Shown here: one piece after another, positions 1-11,781 of the stretch
How the letters are laid out: each line of letters starts with the position of its first letter
How positions within the stretch are numbered: the first letter of the stretch is position 1
DNA from: Dermatemys mawii
Lineage: Eukaryota > Chordata > Testudines > Dermatemydidae
Length of the DNA: 64,000 nucleotides
NCBI GenBank assembly: GCA_007922305.1
Contig: ML677364.1
Span: forward strand, 22,675,326-22,739,325
Direction: 5' to 3'
Notes under the pieces: generated by a model
Seen by the model: the letters and a program-made list of their open reading frames with translations, nothing else
Told to the model about the DNA's origin: nothing
Databases searched by the model: none
Position numbers and translations under genes: made by a program

Positions 1-697
1 AATCTATGCACAGCACTTGCCCATGTGCTGAAGCACAACAGCCCTGTGCAGCCTGCTGTGCACCACAGAGGGACCCCAGAACAAGATCTGAGTCACAGAT
101 CAGCGTGTGGCATTGCTCTGATACGAGCCTCTGCTTCTGTTATCAGCAATATTCAAATACTCTTTTTATCGCTTTTGGAACAGAAACTATCGCTGCAAAG
201 TCAGGAAACACAAAATCTTTAAGATCTTAAAAAAAAAAAGTTGAAGGTTGAGTTGTCAGTTCTTGGAGAGCCTTCTATTCTATTCTAGTCAGGTTCTTAT
301 GTCGCCCTCATCACCATAGTAAATGTGCATCTTCCAGAAGTGAATTAAGCAATGTGACTAGCGTTCTCTCCCCAAGGGAGAATTGTGTGTGCAGTGGTTT
401 GTTTTGGTAGGGTGTTCCTTTGAGGGTTGTTGGTTTTTTTCATGTACATGTTGCTAAATGTGTACGTGAGAGAAGGCAGGTGGAAGAAGTGCCCCATGCA
501 CTTGGAGCAGAAGGTAGTGAGGTTTGGGATGAGCCTTAGCACCTGTGGGAGCTTGTTCCACAGTCGCAGACCAGCCCCCAAGAAAGTTCTATGTCCAGAA
601 CAGATGAGCTTGACTTTTATAATAGAAAGTCCCATTGTGCCCGAGGAGCAGAGCTTTTAATTCCAGTCTCCATTCCAGAGCTCTGGATGGTCTTTTA
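1..697. other. Unassigned flank with an old repeat fragment
   Basis: No exon is recognisable here. From about 440 to 660 the sequence reads like an old reptilian interspersed repeat (a stretch around 545-600 describing 'gagcttgttccacagtcgc' is of a type I recall as repetitive), but I cannot assign a class. The rest shows nothing I can identify. Confidence 0.35.
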
Positions 698-1335
698 GGC
701 TACATCTACATTACACATCACTGGGGGCGACATGGAGAGTATGCATAGCTACACATCGCATTGAAAAGCATCCCATATCCACAGACTGGTGTACAGCCAC
801 ATATGTCAGTGAAAGGCTCTGGTAAAGGGGAGGCAGTGGGAAAAGCCTTTAATAGCTTTGCACTACAAGAGCCTTTCACTGTGGTGAGGCACCTCCCCCC
901 GCCAGAGCCTTTCCCCGCTGCCAGAGTTTTTTTCCCTGTGGTGGGGCAAAAGCTCTGGCAGCAGGTCACTGTCAGAGACTTTCCCTGCTGTTTGGAGTCT
1001 TTCCTTGTGGTGTGGAACCGCTGGAGCCTTTCCCCATGGCTGGACCCCATCCCCACTGCTGGAGTATTTTCCTGGGTTGGAGAAGGGCTCCAGAAGTGGG
1101 GAGGCAGCGGGCACTACACAGATAAAGATGGCAGTATAGATGGGGAGGCATGGGTTGAGCAAGTAGAGAGCTGTGCAGGGTTTGCCTGGGTACATACCCA
1201 TACCCTTCAGGTCTGTCTTTACTCACCTAAGCTGTGCCTCATCATCTACACTGCTATTTATTCCTGTGCTCTGGGGACTGTGTGTGCATATAACCTACAC
1301 ACCACCAGAAGAAGAGTGCGGTGTACGCACACCCT
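698..1335. repeat. Probable foldback/MITE-type DNA element
   Basis: The left edge reads 'aggctacatctacattacac', the type of terminus seen on many reptilian PIF/Harbinger-like MITEs. The interior at about 885-1075 holds a run of imperfect units built on 'gagcctttcccc', an irregular internal tandem repeat. The right edge is uncertain and I see no convincing target-site duplication. No protein-coding content is evident. Confidence 0.4.
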
Positions 1336-1690
1336 TAGATATGCTAAGCGTAGGTCATTGAGTGCCTTGGAGATCAGACTTTGGCCTTGACTTGATAATC
1401 TATGGGAAGCAGCATAAAGAACTGGTTTGATATGCTCAAAGTATCCCATGTTATTGAGAAGATGTACTTCAGTGTCACTGGTGTTTCCAAAGGGCTGATG
1501 GCTTCATGCTCAGATATATTGCATTGCGGTGGCATACAGTTATACAAGGCATACAGTGACAAGCCTTGTGTAACTGAGGCAATGCCGTCGTTCATCGGGA
1601 TGGGATGGAATCTAGCTATCCAGAGATGGTAGGAAGTGTTCCTCGGAGATGCTGCGGCGTGTGAGCTTAGTCCAGTGAGGAATTCACTCC
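1336..1690. repeat. Old interspersed repeat, class unknown
   Basis: This stretch ('gtgccttggagatcagact' and following, then a segment ending near 'ggcgtgtgagcttagtccag') resembles a repeat I associate with reptile genomes, but I cannot name the family. There is no open reading frame of note. Confidence 0.3.
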
Positions 1691-2454
1691 TAAGCTATGG
1701 GCTGAATTGAACTCTGGTGGGCGTGTACTTTCAATCAAAGCCAGTGGGGCAGCGCCTTCAGTAATGTTGCTAACCATAGGTATGGTAATATTTTTCTCTT
1801 GTGGTTCGTATACAACTGGATGATCGAAACAATGACTAGCTGTGTATCTGTCTTTCAGTATAAGAACAATTCTTGTCTCTCTGCATTCTGGGCAATGTAA
1901 TCATTAAATATTTGGTCCTTGCTGTAGACAAATCCTATTTTGTTTTTATCTGTAGGTCATCAATAATAGTTCATGAAAGGCTCTTCAATGTGCCCACTTT
2001 GCTGCTGCCAGTGTGTGTGATGTCTGTCCCCCTCTGTCTATTGCTGCTATCGCCAAGATCCCTACTTCTGTCATTCTTGTCTGCGGGTACCACCTCCAGG
2101 AGCGCTTATCCTCTGCTGTAGCTGCCTCCCCTCCTTCCTAACATGATTCAACAATATTTATGGTGAAATGACAATAAGTGGCATTTAAATCTAATCATTG
2201 ATACAGTAGGAATTTCTGTACCACATGAATTATAACCGTGCAATAAAAGTCGTGTAAAATGTCTCCCTTGTTGTTTTTTTCTGAAACAAGCAGACATTTA
2301 AACAAATCCAATGTCATCCTCCTTCATTATTTTCTTCCACTGTTCACAACACTGCACAGGCCTCCCAGTGCTCTTTGCTACCCCATTGTTAGTGGCTCTT
2401 CCACACAGTCCCCTTCTGTGCTGTGCTTCCAACATTTTCACAAGAAGTCCCCAT
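1691..2454. other. No recognised feature
   Basis: No exon-like segment, RNA gene or repeat structure is recognised in this stretch. Confidence 0.4.
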
Positions 2455-2735
2455 TATTATTATTTGTATCACAGGCGTGTTGAGAGGCTCCATGGAGAAG
2501 TAGAGCCTCATCGTGCTGGGTGCTGGACAAACACATAGAGACAGTCCCTGCCTCAGAGAATTTACAGTCAAGATAGAAAGAAGTGCTATTTTATAGAAAG
2601 AGAACTCAGGTTTAGAGGGATTAGGTAACTTGCCCAAAGTCATACAGGAAGTCTGTGGCAGAGCTGGAATTGAGCCCCCAGGTCTCCTAGGGCCCAGTCA
2701 AGTGTCTTAACTACAAGACTATCCTTAAATACAGT
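2455..2735 (+). repeat. MIR/CORE-SINE-like repeat
   Basis: The segment begins with an ATTATT run, then 'gctggacaaacacatagaga', 'gtccctgcctcagagaattt', and the diagnostic 'acttgcccaaagtcataca' followed by 'gtggcagagctggaattgag' and 'caggtctcct'. This order of blocks is that of the common MIR/CORE-type SINE found across amniotes. It is diverged and therefore old. Confidence 0.7.
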
Positions 2736-3229
2736 GTTCCCCTTAATCTGTAGTAGCAGGTGGAAGGGTGACACAGGGATGAGAGTTGTGGTCACAAACA
2801 GGAGTGGGGAGGGACTGGGAAATCTATTCTTCCAGCCCCTCCTCTCCATGTAAAACGGAAGTGCTTTCTCATTATCACTGCCAAGAAAGGAGGTGACACC
2901 TCTTGGCAAGCATGCTTAGATTAAGTTCATTTCAGTGGAAATGTTTGTATTTCCTTCCCTTGGAATACTCACAATGTATGTAGATTTGAAGTGTACGTGA
3001 ATGTCTGTAGGAGGGCCTGGAATGTCTGTCCCAAAGATTTTTGCTTTTTAGTTTGTTTTAATGACAAGGACATGGTGTAAGCCAGTGCCTTCCAAATAAA
3101 TCAGCTTTTCAGACACGTCTTATGTCACCAAAGATGCTTGCATACTGCTGGTGCTATACATAATAGTTTTACAAATATCATGTAAAGAGAGACTTCTGTT
3201 AGTGCAAGAGACAATCTTTTGAATTTACA

Positions 3230-3325
3230 CAGAAGTTGGTCTAGTAAAACATATTACCTCACCCCTTTTTGTCTCTAATACCCTGGAACTAACACAGCTA
3301 CAACTATACGACATACATAATACCA
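3230..3325 (+). repeat. Reptilian interspersed repeat 3' tail
   Basis: The phrases 'attacctcaccccttttt', 'gtctctaataccctgg' and 'aactaacacagctacaac' match, with substitutions, a second copy at 55155-55230 in this window ('cctgggaccgacacagctac'). Two copies inside one window support its status as an interspersed repeat tail. The family name is not known to me. Confidence 0.6.
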
Positions 3326-6300
3326 TGCAGTCAGCTCCAAAAATCATCTGGGATGATTTGGAAGTATTCAGAAGGGGGTGAAATTTTCAGTGGCAGGGAA
3401 ATTGCCCATACAGTCCTTCCACTTTAGTACCAGAATTTAAATGAGGAGCTCCTGGAAATCTAAGGAGTCCCTCTAACCACCTCTCTGCCTCTCCCGCTCT
3501 CCCCGCTACCCCAGCCTTCACCATCATCCGCCTCTACTTATGTGGTATGGCTCTTCCAGCGTACACTGTATCTTCTATCACTCCTCCACCTCTGAGTGAC
3601 TCTTCCTCCCATGCTAGCCTTCCCCTTCCATCACTATCTCTAATCCACCCCATACACAGTTTTTTTCCCCATGTGAATATTGCTCCCTTCCTCCATCCCG
3701 CTCTCTCCTACTTCTTTTTCCCCACAAACACAAGACCCCTTTCTCATGCAGTCAACAGGCCCTACCACTCCCAATATAAACACCAAGTCTCATCCCATAC
3801 TCCACATTCATGGTTTGTCCTTGATATCTTCTGATTCCTTCTCTCCAAGCCCAGGTCATGGAAAAGACATTTCTGATGTCTCCTGGCTCCTTTTCACAGG
3901 AACAACAGGCTACTCCACTGCCTCCAGATGCTCCCATCTTCCTTTCCTTTGTTCCAGAGAGGGCAATCGCCACATCCTCACGATTGTCTCTGGCCGTATA
4001 TGACTGTCAAAGGCTGGAAGTGGATAACAGGTTGGATCACTCAGTGATGGCCTGCACTGTTCATTCCCTTTGAAGCATCTGGCATTGGCCACTGTCGGAA
4101 GACAGAATACTGGGCTAGCTGGACCACTGATCTGACCCTGTGTGTCTGTTCTTATATTCTCCCCATTCCCAGACAAGCCATCTCTGATTCCTCTGAGGTC
4201 AATTCACAGACGTGTTTAATCTGATCTATATGTCTGTTTATGGAGTGTTGGTCTCTGAGCACCTACAATGGCAGGTTATTCCTCACATCTCTTAATCCCT
4301 GGTATCTCTCTATCCCACACACCCATTCAAAGATGTTCCACCCCAGACATTTCTGGCGCTACTATGATCTGGTGTCTTCTCACCCTCCTTCACAGACAGG
4401 CCCATAATGTGGAAAAAAAAACCTTTTCCTCCGTGTACTCTCTGCTATAGAAAATATTTACTTCTCTAGACACTAAAATCATGCTAAGTGGAGGTGGGCC
4501 TACCTCCAGAACACCAGCTTCATTTTTTTCTCAACTTCTTGGGAAAGTTCAGGACTGAATCTGGCACTCAGTGTTATCTCTGGAAGATAGATTTGGATGT
4601 GAATTGCAGACATGGATCCAAACTTTGTTACTTGGATCTTTTTCTAATTCTGAGGCAAAAGCTGTTATATTTTCTGGTTGGTTTCCATCATGCTGTCCCT
4701 CTCCAGTCCCCTGTTCTGTCTTCTTATTACCTCCTGTCTCCTAGTGTTGTTTTGTAAAGAGTCAGCAATGCCATGTTCCCACAGCTTTTAGCTGTTACTT
4801 GAAAAAGTCCAACAACAACAAAAACCTATTAATGTGCTGTTCTTAGCAGGATGAAGTAACATAATAATTCAGTAACCAGAAACATCTGAATCGCCTTGTA
4901 CAATTTCTGCCCAGAAATTGCACAGAACTCAGTTTATCTCTCCCAGAAGGGCAGGGGGCTGAATCAGCCCTGTTGAGAATTGAACCCATAGTTCCAGGAA
5001 GCCCAATGGGGAGATTTCTGTCTGATGCGTATAAACTTCCTAAACACAGGAAGTTTATGACCTTTTTTGACGGTCCTTGTGTATCCAGCACAAATACAGA
5101 TGTCAACAGCTCCTTATAAGACTCCTGTATTTGTTGAACTGGAATACTATTTTTGTTATTAGCTATCTTTTAGACATTTAGACCTCAGGGCAGAACAGTC
5201 TTTATATATGTATATAATATTATTTATAGGATAGCTTTATGTATTGTTGTTGGCTCATGAGAAGGATTGTTGCCATTGGATGCCTGATTGCTTTATGTCC
5301 CTTGTACCCCGTAGGAATCCTAAAAACAAAATCAAGAGTGTAGAATCCATGTCAGATTTCTCTAAATCCCACCCCTAGAGAGACAAGGGGTGGTGTATTT
5401 TCAGCCTCTATTTTTCTAGCTTTTGAATGGTTTTTCTCAGGGTCTCATGTCTTTAAGTTGCCTCCCTGCTCTAACTGACCCCTTAGTGCGTTGTCTCTCT
5501 CTGGCTCATGTTCTTCTGAAAAAACCATGAAACTGTAAATTGGAATAAAACAAGCACTTCCATTTCAAATGTTTCCTTTTAGCTAATTAATTCAGAGCCA
5601 AATCCAGATCCAGTGGCCTACCAAATCTGCCCCAGGCTGTGGAGCTGCCCCAGGAGGGCTATGTCAGCCAAATCGCTGTATCAATCTATGCCAGATATTT
5701 ATTTTCAAGATCTCTCCAAATCCCTGGGTGGCAGGTAGGATGGGAAAGCCTACCTATATTGTTCTCCTACCTACCACCGCTGTGCACTACCATAGAGCCA
5801 GGACTTGGTGACATGCAGATGAGGTACATCCAGTTCTGTTACATGTAGCAGGGGGCTAGATTTGCTCCACAAAACCACACTATAAATGTAACTGTACCTT
5901 GGGAAATGACAGTGTTTTTTCCATCATTTTTTAAAATGTACATTAGTCTGGTGGAGTGAAAGTGAATCCCTAAGCCTCACTCCTCCAAAGGAGTGGATGG
6001 ATCCTTGTGCCCACAGGGAGCACCGTTGACTGCTGTGATGCTCTGCCTGCTCAAAGCTTCTTGAAGAATCAGGTACTTAGAATATGGTCAATTTGCTGCA
6101 TGAAGATGATGTTAGATTTAAGTACAAACAAAACTTGACAGTGATATAAATTAGCCAGTGAATGTTTATCGTAATGAAAAATAGTGGATCATAAATCACA
6201 TTGGAAACTATTTAAAAATATTTGGAACTAGAAAGTGGTTTAGTAATTTGTCTGTGTGATCATTATTATTTTGGCAGAAATCTTCTGTGTTGGAAGGGAC

Positions 6301-8284
6301 AAATCTTCATTCTTTACTGAGCTAGCCCTCCTTTTTCAGTGCAGTCAGAATGCTGCCTAACTAAGATTGGAAAGACTTTGATCCTAAGTTACGGCCTAAT
6401 GTCCTTGGAGAAGGCTAAGATGGTTTACTTAAATTTGCCTTGACTATAACTTAAAATGTAACACATGCGCATAGGCTCATGAAAGAGAAAGAAAGAAAAT
6501 ATTTTTTTTAATTTGTGAGTGAACTTGATTTTCATGAAAGAGGGTTACAGTTCTAAGATTTAAAATGACAAACCTCCCCAGCCCACAAAAAACCCCCAAC
6601 AACAGTGAATGCCTTTAAAATCTTGACACATACCACTCACAGTGATTAAATGTATTGTGGTATTTGCAATACTCCCTCTCTAAGTAATGGTACTATTACA
6701 CATAATATGGTAATATACAGATAAATACAGTAATCTTCTCTGACAATTAAGAAAAGCAAATTATTTTATATTTACATGTGAAAACTCCTAAAAAGCCCTG
6801 GGATATGATTGTATGTGTGTGTGTGGGGGGAGATTTAAGAGTAAATAGTTTAATAGTTAGATGTGCTATGAAGTCTGGTAGCACTGCCTATTATTAATGG
6901 AGCTCAGGGCTTTCCATTTCACTGTCTTATAACTGTCACTCTTTAACCATTTAGGCTGAAATTTCATGCCAGGTTTCTGCCTATGGCTGATTTTCAGTGT
7001 GAGGGGGAATTTCAGCCCAAATGGTTTTCCCATTTCTGAAAATGAGATTAGGAGAAAATACATTGTTTGACCAGGATGAAAATTTTGGTGACCATCTCTT
7101 TGAGAAGTTCTAATGCCCCATGCTTTGGAGCAAGAAACTGAAATTTGGCCTTTGTGTCAGGGATGATGTGTCTTTTGCTGTTCCTGTGACAATCTTCCCA
7201 AATTTGACCAAGTTATAAGCCTTAGAAAAAATTGCAGTTTGCACATGCTCAATAGAGACTTGCTAGAGTTTTGCAGCTAAATTCCTCCCAGATTCAGTCC
7301 ACACTGGGCATGCTTGAGTACGGGGCTAAGCAGAACTTTCTCTTCAATTGAAGCTGTAGGCTTCTGCGGCTGGGCCAGGGCTGGGTCCAGGCACCTGAAC
7401 TTAGGGGCTGTTCTAGCTATAGGCAAACTGGGCAGCTGCCTAGGGTGGCAGATTTAGCTAGGCCACCCCTCTGTCATGCCAGAGGCATGGCTGGGCCAAA
7501 TTTGAGTGGCTTGCAACCCCATGCTGCAGGGCAGAGTGCCACTCACTTAAATATGGCCCAGCTGCCCTTCCATCATGATGAAGAGCAGCTGGCCCAAATC
7601 TGTTGCCCTATGTTTACAAGGAGGCAGCAGCACACTGAAATTTTGCCAGGGCTGCAGATTGTCTTGAGCAGCCTCTTTCTGAACTGAGGGTGGGAAAATT
7701 GTTAAAGTAACATTATTAAGGTTGCAAAGTCAAGCACTCAAAAGTTAGGAAATGCCAGAGTTAAGGTTGCCTGCACAACCTTAATCCAGCCCCCTTGTTC
7801 AGGTGCATTATGACATAGTCTTTAATTACATGATCACATACTGTTTTTTCTACAGGGCCCCTGCCTCTTTCAATGCACAAGTTGGACCTACTCTATCTAG
7901 TAAAGTTGACTGTTGTTGGTGAGACCCCTTACTCAATTGTCGCAGATGTTGGTAGGAGTGTAGGGAATGAGGCTGGGGACTGCAGGAGGGAAAAGGAGTA
8001 TGTCATAGTTAATTCTGCCACAAAGTTCCTATGTGACATTAGGCGAGTCACATAAAGCAAACTTTTCACAGCTGGTCACTAAGTGTGTGTTCCTTATTTT
8101 CTGGGTACTTGACTTCAGACCTTGAAGTCTGATTTGCAGAAGTGCTGAGAACACTAAGCAGCAACTGAAATCAATGGGAGCTGTGCTTTGAACATATGAA
8201 GTGCTTCATAATGCTAAATATGGTGAAAAATCGGGTCTTAAGTGTCTGAAATTGGGCACCCAAAATTAGTGGATACTTCTGACC
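3326..8284. other. Long stretch without recognised exons
   Basis: I looked here for the missing Ig-domain exons of the IL1RL1-like gene (Cys-Trp-Tyr-x-Cys patterns ending in a phase-1 donor) and found none convincing. A Tyr-Asp-Cys reading at about 3999-4010 lacks the flanking family residues. The 3480-4450 part is pyrimidine-rich. The 7360-7690 part is GC-richer and may be another DNA element, but no boundaries are clear. Confidence 0.4.
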
Positions 8285-8425
8285 TTAATGTCTCTGTGCC
8301 TCAGTTCCACATCTGTAAAATGGGGAAAATACTCCCTCATCTCAGAGAGGTGTTGTAAAAATTAATGAATGAATGTTCTGTAAAGCACTCAAATACAGTA
8401 AAGATGATCACCAGAGAAAAGTCCA
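8285..8425 (+). repeat. MIR/CORE-SINE-like tail
   Basis: The phrase 'tctgtgcctcagttccacat' followed by 'ctgtaaaatggggaaaatac', 'gaggtgttgtaaaaattaat' and 'gtaaagcactcaaatacagt' is the conserved tail of MIR/L2-type retroposons of amniotes. Confidence 0.65.
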
Positions 8426-8566
8426 GGAGTAAACTAATAATTTCCTCAGAGCAGGTTTGACTAGTGTGCAGCAAATAAGGCCCAGAGCCACACACTGAAC
8501 AGTGAGGAGAACACAAAATATTAAAATAGTTGCTCATTAATTGAGCACCTTCCATACTGTGCATCA

Positions 8567-9185
8567 TAGGTGCCGACTCCGTAAGTGCTCCGGGGCTGGA
8601 GCACCCATGAAGAAAAATTGGTGGATACAGAGTACCCAGCAGCAGCTTGCCACCCTGCCCCCTGCCCTAACTCACCTCAGGTCTGCCTCTGCCTCCTCTC
8701 CCGAGTGTGCCACTGCTGCTCTGTTTCTCCCCCATCCCTCTCTCCCTCCCAGGCTTGCCGCAAATCAGCTGTTTGGTGCAGCAAGCCTGGGAGGGAGAGG
8801 GGAGAAGTGGAGCAGTGGCAGTGCACTCCAGGGATGAGGTGGAGCGGAAGTGAGCTGGGGCAGGGAGAGGTTCCCGTGCTCTGGGTTACCTGTTGCAGGC
8901 ATCCCTCCCTGTTCCCCCCGCCCCAGCTCACCTCCACTCTACCTGCTCCCCTGAGTGCACTGATACTCTGCTTTCCCCCCCTCCCTCCCAGGCTTGCTGT
9001 GTGAAAGCTTTGGGGGGTGGGATGTAGGGGAAATGTGGCGCGCCCAGGGGAGGAGACGAGGTCGGGAATTTGGGGAGGGGTTGGAATGGGGGCGGGGAAG
9101 AGGTGGAGTTGGAGCAGGGCCGGAGGTGGAGGCACGGGGGGTGGGGCTGTGAGCACCCACCAGCACCAGCTAAATTTGACGCCTA
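8567..9185. mobile_element. Non-autonomous DNA transposon (family A)
   Basis: The left edge 'taggtgccgactccgtaagt' and the right edge, read in reverse, 'taggcgtcaaatttagctgg' form diverged terminal inverted repeats. The interior is GC-rich, with internal inverted blocks around 'ccctcccaggcttg' and 'caagcctgggaggg'. A shorter relative lies at 24693-24980. There is no coding content, so it depended on a transposase from elsewhere; the superfamily is uncertain. Confidence 0.6.
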
Positions 9186-10611
9186 TGCTGTGCACAGAAC
9201 GAGTTTGTGATCATGTGGAAAAAATAGGATGTGAGTAAAGAATGTCTCACAGTGCCTAGGCACAAAGGGGCTGAATGAAGGTTGCACAGGCAATCTTAAT
9301 TCTGGCATTTCCTAACTTTAATAATGTTTTTTTAAGACATTTATGAATGTGTTATATATAATTTCAGTTCCACATAGGAAAAGGTGATTTTAATTAGAAA
9401 CATAAATTTTGTGTAAGTAGGGGTAAATAACCCATGACTGAAATCAATGAACAAAGATTCATATAGCTGAATTCTGACTAGTATTGTTATTTTTAGTGGG
9501 GGAAGGAGGGGGTGGAATTTTCCAAAAAAAAAAAAAGAAGAAGAAAAGAAAAAGGACTTGTGCATCTAAATACTTCAGGTGCTTTTGAATATCTTTCCAT
9601 TCACCAAAAGTATTATAAATACTTCAAAATCAGTCAATTTGGGATGCCAGCAAGGGGGGTAGCTTATCTTCAGTATCCAATTTGTCTTTTACTTCTCTCA
9701 TCCACTGAAAGAAGAGAAGATTTAATGTCATCAAAATCAAAAAAGGAAATATTTTTTCTCATCTTTATTCCAGTGATTTGCATGGATACAATATCAAAGC
9801 CTCAAAGCCCAAAGTAAGCAATTCTACTACTTAAAGCATGAATTTCTTTCTACAGGCCTATGTGACGTTTGATACATTGGAAAATACAAGAACCTCTTTA
9901 TCTAAAAAGAAAATAACACCTCTTTTCTTTTCATCATAGCACATAACATTTAATGGCTTGCAGATATTAAAAATAACATCATTCATGCATTTGATAGCTT
10001 TACTGAACATGTTAAAAAGTTTAGATATTTGCCTGGGAATGTTTAAGTCATCGATAGAATTGTACTTGCTTTAAGATCCTTGGGGATAACCTCAAGCAGA
10101 CATCTTACTAATCTTACAAAACTCATATCTACTCATCAGCTTTCATACAGAAGTACATATTGTCTTTAATTAATCCTCCCATGAGTGACTTTACCATCCT
10201 TCTCTAGTTTCCAGGGTTGTTAATATTTCTTAGATTTCATTTGTGTGTGTTTAGCTAATTCATACTCTGCCTTTGAATCAGACATTTTAACAACTAAGAG
10301 GTCATTGGCGTGAGTGGGTGTAACTTCAATAAGTTAAAGTTTGTGGAGCTACACCCATTTACACCAGATGAGAATCTGGTCCAAGGAGTTCAATTCACTT
10401 TTCTAAAGAATCAAGCTTCTTAGCCAGGTATCGCAATAAAATGTAATTGTAGAAGTGGCTGTAGCATCGAAAAGTTAGCTGTAGATATTTTTTCAGCTAT
10501 TTCAACAGCTTCACATACAGTGGCTGATAAAGGTGAACGAAACAGAGACTGTGAGAGAAATTTTCCTTCAGCCTCATTTTGTGTCACAGGAGTAATTGCG
10601 CATGTATAGAT
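9186..10611. other. No recognised exon; weak palindromic repeat near the right
   Basis: Mostly AT-rich sequence without recognisable features. At about 10305-10385 the block 'gtgtaacttcaataagttaa' followed by 'gctacacccatttacaccag' looks like a diverged palindromic repeat of the type seen at 37152-37226. Confidence 0.4.
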
Positions 10612-11057
10612 CAGTGGTTCTCAAACTGTGGGTCAGGACCCCACACTGGATCATGACTGCGTTTTAGGGTTGCCAGCTTTGGTTGGCTGAATTTCTGGTG
10701 GTTTCATTTCATGACATTATCTTGAATTAAAGATTAATCTTTAATTCCTGGAGACTCCAGGACAATCCTGGAGGGTTGGCAACCCTACTCCATTTTAATG
10801 GGGTTGCCAGGGCTGGCGTTAGACTTGCGGGAGTCTGGGGCTGAAGCCAAACCCCGAGAACTTCAGTCCTTGGTGGTGGGACTCAGATTACAGGCCCCCT
10901 GCCTGGGGCTGAAGCCCTGGGGCTTTGGCATTGGTCCCCTCCTCACACAGGCCAGGGAGGCTCGGGCAGACTTAGGCTTCAGTCCCCTTCCTGGGAGCGT
11001 ATAGTAATTTTTGTTGTCAGAAGGGGATCATGGGATAATGAAGTTTGAGAACTCCTG
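10612..11057. mobile_element. hAT-type MITE, itself interrupted
   Basis: The left terminus 'cagtggttctcaaactgtgg' and the reversed right terminus 'caggagttctcaaacttcat' are terminal inverted repeats of the hAT/Charlie type. The flanks 'gtatagat' and 'gactagat' (overlapping the final G) match at 6 of 8 positions, an imperfect 8-bp target duplication. A second MITE sits inside at about 10667-10784. Confidence 0.7.
10667..10784. mobile_element. Small MITE nested in the hAT element
   Basis: It starts 'gggttgccagctttggttgg' and ends 'ggagggttggcaaccc'. These are terminal inverted repeats with core GGGTTGCC/GGCAACCC, flanked on both sides by TA. A similar terminus pair occurs at about 30505-30955. 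Confidence 0.55.
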
Positions 11058-11637
11058 ACTAGATGCACTCAGCATTGTTATTCTGCTTGTATTGAGGGGA
11101 GATACATACACAAAAATACATTAATCTAAGGCAGGATCTCTCTTAGCACAGCTGCTGTCTCCTCATCTCACACTCCTCATCCCATATCCCCTGATGTCCC
11201 CTGAGAGGGAGGGGTGGAGCTGATGGAGAGGTCCTTTTCGCACAGCAGTTACAATCACCCCACCCCCTGATCTCACCTCTGATGGGAAAGGGCAAATGTT
11301 GAGGGCCTTCTTAGCATGGTAGCTGCTTTATACCTTGGAGACAAAGGCTTATAAACCTCACCCAGCCCTGAAGTGATGTCTGGGAGGCAGGCCAGTGCAG
11401 GGAGTCCCCTCAGTGCAGTGACTATAACACCCCCACCATACATTCCCTGACATAACCTCCATTAATGGAGCTGAAGGTGGGGTGTTCTGGACACATCAGC
11501 TACCACTCCCTGGGGGAGATTCTTTTAATCCTTTTACTCCTTAACATCCTATCCAAGGTGTGTGTGAGAGGCAGAAGATGGGGCCCAGCTACTAGCATCT
11601 TTAATACTAATAATGTCTTTTTTCTTTTTCTTGGCAG
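11058..11637. other. Intronic sequence before the transmembrane exon
   Basis: No feature is recognised apart from the polypyrimidine tract and cag acceptor (11635-11637) that open the next exon. Confidence 0.45.
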
Positions 11638-11781
11638 GAGAAAATCACAGCACCTTCACAATAATAGGGGTTCTTGTTTTGTTAGTTATAATAGCCCTCT
11701 TGCTCATACTTTACCAGTTTTTCAAAATTGATATTGTCCTTCTGTGTCGGGGGATATTTAAACCCTACAAAACCCAAGATG
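11638..11781 (+). CDS. IL1RL1: IL1RL1-like, transmembrane exon
   Basis: This exon encodes the membrane span and juxtamembrane cytoplasmic stretch of an IL-1-receptor-family protein. It is bounded by a strong acceptor (tttctttttcttggcag) and the donor g|gtgagt. It opens with a codon split after its first base and closes the same way, phase 1 at both ends, exactly like the equivalent IL18R1 exon at 57704. The peptide begins ENHSTFTI, runs through about 20 hydrophobic residues (IIGVLVLLVIIALLLILY) and continues FFKIDIVLLCRG then KPYKTQD. 'KIDIVL' followed by a basic patch is the typical stop-transfer region of this family. Preceding Ig exons were not found. Confidence 0.85.

Noticed and set aside
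3985..4030. A Tyr-Asp-Cys reading followed by a gt, like the end of an Ig3 exon
   Set aside because: The surrounding residues do not match the family, the donor is poor, and phase 1 is not met.
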